NCBI GenBank assembly: GCA_009841635.1 | Contig: VXLJ01000003.1 | Span: 62,001 to 126,000 of the forward strand | From: Gammaproteobacteria bacterium | GTDB taxonomy: Bacteria; Pseudomonadota; Gammaproteobacteria; Pseudomonadales; Azotimanducaceae | DNA: 64,000 nucleotides | Reading direction: 5' to 3' | In this document: positions 26,276 to 33,900 of the stretch, piece by piece | Position numbering within the stretch: position 1 is the stretch's first letter | Layout of the letters: each line of letters starts with the position of its first letter | The notes under the pieces: generated by a model | Told to the model about the DNA's origin: nothing | The model's database searches: none | What the model saw: the letters and a program-made list of their open reading frames with translations, nothing else | Made by a program: the position numbers and the translations under genes

Positions 26276-27291
26276 AAAAGCAAGACGAAAACAACAACAG
26301 CTCGTCGGTCAGTTTTCTGGATGTGATTGCATGTGCATTTGGGGCTATCGTGCTGCTTTTACTGATTCTGCCCATTGAAAAACTCGGCGAACTTGCTGAC
26401 TCGAACCCGACTAATGTCGATTACGGGCAGCTAGTTCTCAATAGTCAAGTGCTCGATGCGGAAATTGAAGCGCTTACGCAAGAGGTAGAAGAGAACCAGG
26501 TGCTACTGAATCGTCTTGGCAGCACCGCAACGGATGAAAAGGCGCGCTCCTCCCGGTATAGCAATGCCCTCGCTACAACAACGGAGGAGCTAAACCGTTT
26601 GCGTGCCCGTACCCAAAGCACTGAACAAGCATTGCAGACGATGACCAATCGAAAGGTTGTTTCCGTGACCCCAAAGGAATACGTGGGTATCCCAGTGGAC
26701 TCTGAGTACGTTATATTCGTGATCGATACATCGGGCAGCATGAAGAACATTTGGCCCAAAGTCACGAATGAGGTGAATAGCGTGCTGTCGCTATATCCAG
26801 AAATGAAAGGCTTTCAAGTTATCAACGACGAGGGCATCTATTTGTATCGAACAGAGAGGAAACGATGGCTGCCAGACTCACCTCAAGCAAGATCACGAGC
26901 ACAGACACGCCTAACGAATTGGAAAGCACGCTCAAACAGCAGCCCAGCGAAGGGGATTAAAACAGCGCTGAACGACCTTTATGACCCCAGAAAGAAAATC
27001 GCGCTGTTTTTGGTCGGCGATGATTTCAGCAGTCAGGAAGATTTGGACGAATACATTCTGGATATTGAACGTACGGTCGCAGCGGCGAATGTTGAAGAAG
27101 GCTCGTTGCGCATACACGCGATCGGTTTCGAAAACCACCTCAGTGGGGTGTGGTCACCTATGCGTTTCTCTATTCTGATGCGCGAACTTTCTCAACGCCA
27201 TGATGGTGCGTTTCTTGCGCTGCCGATGTATGAAGGGTCAGTCGTTACGAAACGGCAAATAGCCCAGAAGGCATCCACTAGCACACCTTGA
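26272..27291 (+). CDS. Second ExbD-like helix/vWA fusion protein, altered MIDAS
   Basis: A 339-residue paralogue of the preceding product with the same plan. An N-terminal helix (SFLDVIACAFGAIVLLLLIL) has the ExbD-type Asp, a coiled coil runs at about residues 45-120, and a vWA domain starts at about residue 140 with DTSGSM. The Asp of the third MIDAS motif is present (LVGDDFS). The usual Thr motif appears as SSPAKGIKTAL, lacking the GGTN-like Thr, so metal binding may differ from its partner. Overlap with the upstream stop is ATGA. It ends the operon, 5 bases before the convergent DUF35 gene. Confidence 0.85.
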   Translation: MKKQDENNNSSSVSFLDVIACAFGAIVLLLLILPIEKLGELADSNPTNVDYGQLVLNSQVLDAEIEALTQEVEENQVLLNRLGSTATDEKARSSRYSNALATTTEELNRLRARTQSTEQALQTMTNRKVVSVTPKEYVGIPVDSEYVIFVIDTSGSMKNIWPKVTNEVNSVLSLYPEMKGFQVINDEGIYLYRTERKRWLPDSPQARSRAQTRLTNWKARSNSSPAKGIKTALNDLYDPRKKIALFLVGDDFSSQEDLDEYILDIERTVAAANVEEGSLRIHAIGFENHLSGVWSPMRFSILMRELSQRHDGAFLALPMYEGSVVTKRQIAQKASTSTP

Positions 27292-27296
27292 TTCGA

Positions 27297-27734
27297 CTAG
27301 CCAATAACTTCCCAATTAACTAACGTATATTCTGGGTCATGGTCCTTGTGGTGTTCAAAGACCGCTTGGACTTCTGAACCAATGATCACTTCTTGTTCCG
27401 GATCGCCGATCAAGTTGCCGACCATCCGTGCATGATTGTGCTCAGGGAATTCGACCAATACAATCAAATAAGGTCCTTGCTCATTCAGAGCCGGATGAAC
27501 CGGATGCCAAACCCGTTCATAGCTGTAGATCTTGCCTTTCGGTGAAACCGCTTTAAACGTGACGTTTTCACTGTTGCAGTTGTGGCAAACCCATTCAGGA
27601 CCCCACTGATAAGTTCCACAATCCTCACAATATTGGAGCACCAATACGTCGTTAGCGACGGCTTCCCAATATGGCGCATCCAAGCCATCCGGTGCTGGTA
27701 CGGGAACGGGCAAACCAGGATTTAGGTAGCTCAT
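27297..27734 (-). CDS. DUF35 OB-fold/zinc-ribbon protein, partner of a thiolase-fold enzyme
   Basis: This 145-residue protein has a rubredoxin-like zinc ribbon (CEDCGTYQWGPEWVCHNC, two CxxC pairs) followed by an OB-fold region (GKIYSYERVWHP onward). Such DUF35 proteins bind acyl-CoA and pair with thiolase-fold proteins, as in steroid side-chain aldolases. Its ATG overlaps the upstream thiolase-fold gene by 4 bases, which strongly supports a complex. It ends 5 bases from the convergent vWA operon. Confidence 0.88.
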   Translation of the reverse strand: MSYLNPGLPVPVPAPDGLDAPYWEAVANDVLVLQYCEDCGTYQWGPEWVCHNCNSENVTFKAVSPKGKIYSYERVWHPVHPALNEQGPYLIVLVEFPEHNHARMVGNLIGDPEQEVIIGSEVQAVFEHHKDHDPEYTLVNWEVIG

Positions 27735-28909
27735 AAGGTCGCCTCCGAACCGAAGATCGACGAACTCACGGGCGTAACCATCGGCCCTGACGCAACCAAT
27801 GAAACATCCACGTCCTGCACCTGGTTAGTGGATTCGCCGCGCAATTGCCGTACCGCTTCGATATTCAACCCTAACCCGTGCATATAGCACTCCGCTAGAT
27901 TGCCGCCACTTGTATTGGTGGGGAGTTTGCCGCTAGGCGCGATTAAGTTCTCTTTGATAAAGAACTCATTGCAACCGTCTGGCTCGCAAAAGCCGTGCTC
28001 TACGATGCTCATGAGCACGCCGCCTGTGAAGTTTTCGTATACCTGCGCGACTTGAACGTCATTCGGACCGAGTTTCGCCATGTCGTACAACCTTGGCACC
28101 GTTGTCTTAAAGGTCGAGGTGGCGTAATCGGGCGTGTTATGAGCGGACGCGCCTGCTCGATAGTGCGATCCCGACACGGCGCTCAAAATGTACGTCGGCT
28201 TGTGCGGGAAATCCTTTGCCCGTTCAGCAGGTACCAACAACATCGCTGCCGCTCCGTCGTTTTCCAAGCAACAATCAAACAAATGAAACGGCTCGACGAT
28301 CCACCTAGACGCGTCATATTTGTCTTCGTCGAGCGGTCTCCCATGCATAACGGCTCGAGGATTGTTCTGCGCATGGTGGTACGATGCGAGCGAAATTGCT
28401 CGCAAAGCTTCCTGCTTCACACCGTGATCGTGCATAAATCGATTGACTTTCATGGCGAATGACTGTGCTGGCGACATCAGGCCGTACGGCACAGTAAATG
28501 CGCCTGCACCAGACGTGGTATTGCTGCGCGGACCTTGACCGAATCGGCCAAATTGTCCTTGCGCTAGCGCACGAAACACGATGACGCATTCAGCCATACC
28601 TGTCGCAATCGCAGCCGAAGCATTGGCGATCGCACCGGAACCACCACCGCCGCCACCACCCCATTGCATATTCGAAAACCTGAGATCGTCGCACCCAAGT
28701 GCCGCCGCTAAGCGAGATGGGTCGCTACGGTCGTTCGAAAAGGATGCAAATCCATCTACCTTTTTAGGCGAAATGCCAGCATCCTTGCACGCAGAAATGA
28801 TGGCTTTTAAGGCTAGCTTGAACTCGGCATCAGGCGATTGACCCCGCTTGTAATACTGCGTTTCGCCTAACCCAACAACCGCAACCTTGCCACGAATCGT
28901 GCGAGTCAT
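27731..28909 (-). CDS. Thiolase-fold protein, Ltp2-like acyl-CoA aldolase candidate
   Basis: A 392-residue thiolase-superfamily protein starting at the ATG at 28909. A GAGGA element lies 7 bases before it; the frame is open to 28954. The nucleophile-Cys region of true thiolases is replaced by a Gly run (NMQWGGGGGGGSGA), so thiolytic activity is unlikely. YENFTG and ECYMHGLGLN match the positions where Ltp2-type retro-aldolases place their catalytic tyrosines, and EAVRQLRGES is the family C-terminus. With the overlapping DUF35 gene and a divergent MaoC hydratase this looks like a hydratase/aldolase side-chain-shortening module. Substrate unknown; steroid-like acyl-CoAs are one possibility. Confidence 0.8.
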   Translation of the reverse strand: MTRTIRGKVAVVGLGETQYYKRGQSPDAEFKLALKAIISACKDAGISPKKVDGFASFSNDRSDPSRLAAALGCDDLRFSNMQWGGGGGGGSGAIANASAAIATGMAECVIVFRALAQGQFGRFGQGPRSNTTSGAGAFTVPYGLMSPAQSFAMKVNRFMHDHGVKQEALRAISLASYHHAQNNPRAVMHGRPLDEDKYDASRWIVEPFHLFDCCLENDGAAAMLLVPAERAKDFPHKPTYILSAVSGSHYRAGASAHNTPDYATSTFKTTVPRLYDMAKLGPNDVQVAQVYENFTGGVLMSIVEHGFCEPDGCNEFFIKENLIAPSGKLPTNTSGGNLAECYMHGLGLNIEAVRQLRGESTNQVQDVDVSLVASGPMVTPVSSSIFGSEATL

Positions 28910-28941
28910 ATACATTTCCTCAGGTTTTCGAACCGCGCCGT

Positions 28942-29823
28942 GTGCAAGATACAATTCAAGCCAAGCTTCACATCCGGTACAGAACCATTCCTATTAATCC
29001 AGATGCCGTTGGCGAAACCGGCGGTCCCGTTTCGCGTCGCTGGAATTCTACGGACGCTCTTCTATATGCCGTCGGCGTTGGCGCAGGCACCGACGAACTT
29101 GAATTTACGACTGAAAACACGGCCGACGTGCCGCAGCGAGTATTGCCTACATTTGCGGTGATCATTGGCGGCGGCGGTGCCCCCATGAACAAGATTGGCG
29201 ACTTCAATCGCGCACTTATGGTGCACGGATTCATGGGTATTGAACTGTACGACGAGATTCCCCCTGATGGCGAAATCGAGAGTTCCGGCACTATTTCTGG
29301 CATTTATGACAAAGGCAGTGCTGCCGTGGTAGAAACGACGTCTACAGGTGTCAATAAAGCAACTGGAAAGCCACTGCTAAAGACCGTTTCGCAGCTCTTT
29401 TTACGTGGTGAAGGCGGCTGGGGCGGCGATCGCGGTTCAGCGGCAAAAATTGCATACCCAGATAGCGAACCAACCCATGCAGTCACGCTAAAAACGCGTG
29501 AAGATCAAGCCTTGACGTACCGTTTGTCAGGTGACCGGAATCCGTTGCATTCAGATCCGAAATTTGCGGCCATGGGCGGCTTCGACAAGCCGATTCTGCA
29601 CGGTCTGTGCACCTACGGCTTCACGGGTCGTGCATTGCTAAGCGCACTCTGCAACGGCGATCCAGCAAGATTCCGCGCCATGGCTGGCCGATTCTCGCAA
29701 CCTGTTATTCCTGGCGACGAGTTGACCGTATCCATATGGCAAAACGGCAACGATGCGGTCTTTAAGACCACGAACCAACATGGGGATGTCGTGCTCGATC
29801 AGGGCACATGCACGATCCATTAG
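28942..29823 (+). CDS. MaoC-type (R)-specific enoyl-CoA hydratase
   Basis: This 293-residue double hot-dog protein resembles eukaryotic-type multifunctional hydratase 2. It has the N-terminal SRRWNSTDALLYAVGVGAG and, in the C-terminal hot-dog, the catalytic motif YRLSGDRNPLHSDPKFA followed by GGFDKPILHGLCTYGF. The only in-frame upstream start I find is GTG at 28942, which adds about 18 residues before the usual family beginning (IPINPDAVGETG). The true start may therefore be different. It diverges from the thiolase-fold gene with a 32-base gap, so the two transcripts are likely co-controlled. Confidence 0.88.
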   Translation: MQDTIQAKLHIRYRTIPINPDAVGETGGPVSRRWNSTDALLYAVGVGAGTDELEFTTENTADVPQRVLPTFAVIIGGGGAPMNKIGDFNRALMVHGFMGIELYDEIPPDGEIESSGTISGIYDKGSAAVVETTSTGVNKATGKPLLKTVSQLFLRGEGGWGGDRGSAAKIAYPDSEPTHAVTLKTREDQALTYRLSGDRNPLHSDPKFAAMGGFDKPILHGLCTYGFTGRALLSALCNGDPARFRAMAGRFSQPVIPGDELTVSIWQNGNDAVFKTTNQHGDVVLDQGTCTIH

Positions 29824-29857
29824 CTGGTCTGAGCAACGTACTCAACACTTGACTACT

Positions 29858-29893
29858 TCAAGCTCGTTGCGCTCGAACAGGTAACGAGCTTGA
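29858..29893 (+). terminator. Hairpin downstream of the MaoC hydratase gene
   Basis: An 11-bp perfect inverted repeat (TCAAGCTCGTT ... AACGAGCTTGA) with a 14-base loop lies 35 bases after the hydratase stop. It is followed by ATTTAAGCGCTT rather than a proper U run, so it may be a weak terminator or an RNA-stabilising 3' hairpin. Confidence 0.45.
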
Positions 29894-30097
29894 TTTAAGC
29901 GCTTATCCGACCAAGGTGATCTAATGTTTGCGCCAAGCATGTAAAAGACGCGCGTGGCTCTCGGTCGGATACCAATCAGAAAATATGACTGCAAGGCCCT
30001 ATAGATGACCTATATTTTGCTTCGGTGACTTCACGGTACATGCACCCTGATCACTTAAACCTCTAGCTCAACGCGAACTCGTATCAGCAGTGAAAGC
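29894..30097. other. Intergenic region upstream of the His-rich protein gene
   Basis: About 200 bases without a convincing gene. AT-rich pieces near 29978-30020 could hold a promoter for the 30098 gene but match no clear -35/-10 pair. No RNA gene was recognised. Confidence 0.3.
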
Positions 30098-30757
30098 ATG
30101 ACAAAGACGAAGAAGATCGTTTTAGCAGGGTTATCTGGCAGCTTGGTATTGGCCGTGATACTAGGCGCGTTCATATTCAGGTTTTATGACGTTGAGCACG
30201 AAGTTACGCACCACGATGATCACACTCACACCCTTGCAACAAAATCGAAACCTGCTAACCCTGCGACGCTACCGCAGGATCTCCCTGCGCGTAAAACGCA
30301 GGTCGCCTGGACCACCTTAACTAATCAGTCCCTTCGAAATGAAGACCGATGGTCACACGTGCCTGAACATGCGGTATTCGTCAATCTAAATCGCCAGTTT
30401 GAGCAATGGCTACTCAGCACGCCGGTGACCATCGAAGTACCGCATATCGATGCGTCATTTGAAGCTCTCATTGAGCGAATTGAGCGAAACAGTCCCAAGT
30501 CCACCACGATTTATGGAATTCCTAGCGAAAACGAGGAAGAACTTCATAGACTCATTGTGACATTTAGCGAGAATCGAACACTTGCTTACATCTCATCCGC
30601 ACGTGGGAGCTGGGAGTTGGTTGGTGATCGAGAAATTGGGTGGATCGTCGCAACGATCGATCTGAAGAAATCGCAGGACTATTCGGAAACAGACGTCCGA
30701 GGCAAGCGAGTCGACCGCTACGCTAATGCGGAATATGTACCAAAGTTAAAGCAGTAG
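30098..30757 (+). CDS. Membrane-anchored protein with His-rich juxtamembrane segment, unknown function
   Basis: I do not recognise this 219-residue protein. A single N-terminal helix (about residues 7-28) is followed at once by a His/Asp-rich stretch (EHEVTHHDDHTHTLA), which could bind zinc or copper. A soluble domain then contains HAVFVNLNRQFEQWLLS and SFEALIERIERNSPKSTTIYG. The topology suggests a periplasmic domain. It stands between larger transcription units, with 275 bases before it and 176 after it. The function is left open. Confidence 0.65.
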   Translation: MTKTKKIVLAGLSGSLVLAVILGAFIFRFYDVEHEVTHHDDHTHTLATKSKPANPATLPQDLPARKTQVAWTTLTNQSLRNEDRWSHVPEHAVFVNLNRQFEQWLLSTPVTIEVPHIDASFEALIERIERNSPKSTTIYGIPSENEEELHRLIVTFSENRTLAYISSARGSWELVGDREIGWIVATIDLKKSQDYSETDVRGKRVDRYANAEYVPKLKQ

Positions 30758-30933
30758 ATTTTTCCCTATTTGGCATGCCTACTATCACGCGCAAAAGGGT
30801 GTTTTTCGCAAGGATCTCAGCCGTTATGGCGTTTTACTGCTCATGACCAACGCAATTCCGATTAAGATAGTTTTGCTATACAACGTTCCTCAATCACCTT
30901 AACAAACGCCACGTTGTACATAAAACTTCACCG

Positions 30934-33900
30934 TTGTTTAAGACCGTTGCGTTAAGGGTGCGAGACGTGCTGGTTCGCTATTTTGCAAGCCTAATCTTGG
31001 TCTTGCTTGCGTTGCCTAGCTTTGCGCAATTCGACCGTACGTATATCAACTTCGTATGTCCATGTACGTTGAGCAGTACGGATGGCGTCACTGGTGAGCT
31101 TAGTTTTGCGCTCACGAACTTCACCAACTCGAAAATAAGCAAACTTCACGCAACCGTTGCCATATCGGGTTCACGCCACACCACCTCAGGCCATTCGGTA
31201 TCGCATAGTGCGTTTATTGACACGTTTCTGCTAGGCATTGAACTAGAACCTAATGAGACCATTGAGCAGCTTGCCTACACACTAGAACTAGGCGTGTTAC
31301 CAGAAGGTGACTATTACTTTGAGCTATTACTACATGAAGACGAGGAATTCGACATCTACTCGCTTTTGGATTCGATTTGGTTTTATGGTGAGCATCAAAC
31401 ACCACTAGAAAGTCTGGACCTTTTCGACGCGAACTACCTTCTTGATGAAGACGACGATGGTGTGGCGGATCTCAACGAACTGCTTGAAGGTACTGATCCG
31501 TCTGACCCAAACAGCCAGCCAGCCGTGCCCGTCATTGACATCCTGCTGTTGTACGAGCCAGCATCGTTTGGGATTTATCCGGACGATGCTGGTACATTCG
31601 TAGCGCACCTGATTGCAGTAACCGAAGACATGTTCACCCGCAGCGACGCTGCCCTTGATTTACGTGTCATTGGCATGTTGGACTCCACTGACGTTCCCGA
31701 AATCGCCGACGGCGAATCACTCACAGAAAGTCGCTATCAAGCTATGTTGACCGAGTATCAAGCAGATTTGATAGCCGTGTATCGGCCATCGGGAGGTGCG
31801 CTCTGTGGCTTCGCGGTAAGTATCGGCGGCCTCGAAGACAAGGGCTTCCTACACCCTAATGAACGTTATCCGTACATTGAAATGTTCATGGACCCAACAT
31901 CGTGTGCAATCGACACGACGGCCCATGAAATCGGGCATCTCATCGGATTAGGACATTCATTTGTGCAGTATTCCGTTGGTACGTTTAACTGGTCACGAGG
32001 CCACGGTGTCCTGGGCGAATTCGGCACGATCATGACTTACGCCGAAAGTGCATACGCCGCAGTTGGGATTGATCGATTCTCCAATCCTCGTAACGATTGT
32101 TTCGGCACGCCGTGCGGGGTCCCGCATACGGAACGTAACAGCGCCGCAAGTGCAGATGCAGCACAGTCTATAAACATATTGAAGTATCAGTTTGCACGCA
32201 CCTCTAGTCCTGACGAGGCATTTGATTTCGATGGCGACGGCGCCGGCGCCGTGACAGACGCATTTCCGATCGATCCCGAAGAATCTGCGGACAGCGACAA
32301 TGACGGCGTTGGCGACAATCGCGACGTCTTCCCCGACGACCCATTCGAGTGGGCGGATACAGATGGCGACGGTATTGGTGATAACTCTGACCCGGATATA
32401 GACAACGACGGCTTACCCAACTTGGCCGACGCTAATCCCTTTGACGCCGATCTGATGGAACCACGATTAATGGCCGTTACCAGCGGAGTACCAAGCGATA
32501 GATTTGGCGGGTACGGGTTGCGTATTCACGACTTTGATCAAGATGGCACGCCAGACCTCGCGTTTTCCGCTACTGGTGCGATGAACGCCAACAACGAACG
32601 AACCGGCGCTGTCTATCTAGTTTCGACTGCGGAGTTCATTGCCCCATCGCAACTTGAAGAAAGCGAGCCAGGTGCCAAACCTCTACATGAGTTGCTTGCG
32701 AGTCCTAATACATGGACACTTCAAGGGACCAAGGAAAACAGCAAGTTCGGCCTTCAATTGGCATTTGCACACCATGCAAGCATGCCGTCGGAGCTGTTGG
32801 TTCGAAGTAAAGATGCAGTGCATCTCATTCGAGCTGACATTGAAAGCTTGGCCGCATTGGATGAGGCGGATACAGTCGTTGACCAGCAGATCGACTTATC
32901 AAACTGCACGATTCAACTGGGTTGTGCAAGCATCGAGTTCGGGGCTGATCAGCATGTCCAGACCATTGCCTCAATGCATGATCTAGACGGTGATGAATTG
33001 CGCGAACTTGCCATTGTTACGCTCGTCATAGCTCAAACCAGAGTTGTCGTTCTAAGCAGGGCCGGGATTGAGGAATACCTAACCACCAACGATACGAGCA
33101 CCGCGCGCTATCGTGAAATATTCGATGCAGACCAAGCGAGTTTTCAGCTAATCGTGGACGATGGCTATGCCCCCGGGGAACTAGCCATGCGAGGGAATCG
33201 TGTGGGTGAGGAGCCACAAGGCTTTTTGCTCGGCGTGCCTTCCTACGCCGGGGATTTTGAGTCTGGTCGCATATACAACGTAGACGTAGAGCAGCTCAGA
33301 CAGATTGAAGAGCTGGATGAGGACAACGATCGTTTGATTAACCTCGACGATTTAGTGGCATCGACTAAGACGTATAGGGTGACAAATCCCAACGATGCGT
33401 TCTTTGGCTATCGAGTCCACGCACTAGCGTCCATCGACGACGACAAATCCGACGATGTTTTCGCGTGGGGAAGTCAAGATGGCCACTATGCCCTAACCAC
33501 CGCAGGCATTGCCTTGCATGACCTTAATGATTTTTCAATCGACGGGGCGGTTGAACTTCAAGACGATGCACCGAGTAAGTTCGGAACCTGGCTGTTCAAT
33601 CGCATATACGCGGGCTCAAATAACTCTGCGACCAGCATCCTACCTGCGGTTAATGAATACACGGCAAATCGCTTAGCAATCGAGCAATTCAACAGAGTTC
33701 TAACAGCCGACTTGACAGATTTTGACTATCTCGATGATCCCGATGGTCTTGATCTGAACGGGTTCATCAATCTACCAGCGCGGATTCATGATCCGAATAT
33801 TTATGAGCTCCGGCCGGCGTTTGGCCCAAATGGACCGGTGCGGTTAGCTGGCATAACCTCACTCGGTGATTTAGATGACGATAACAGTGTAGACCTGGCG

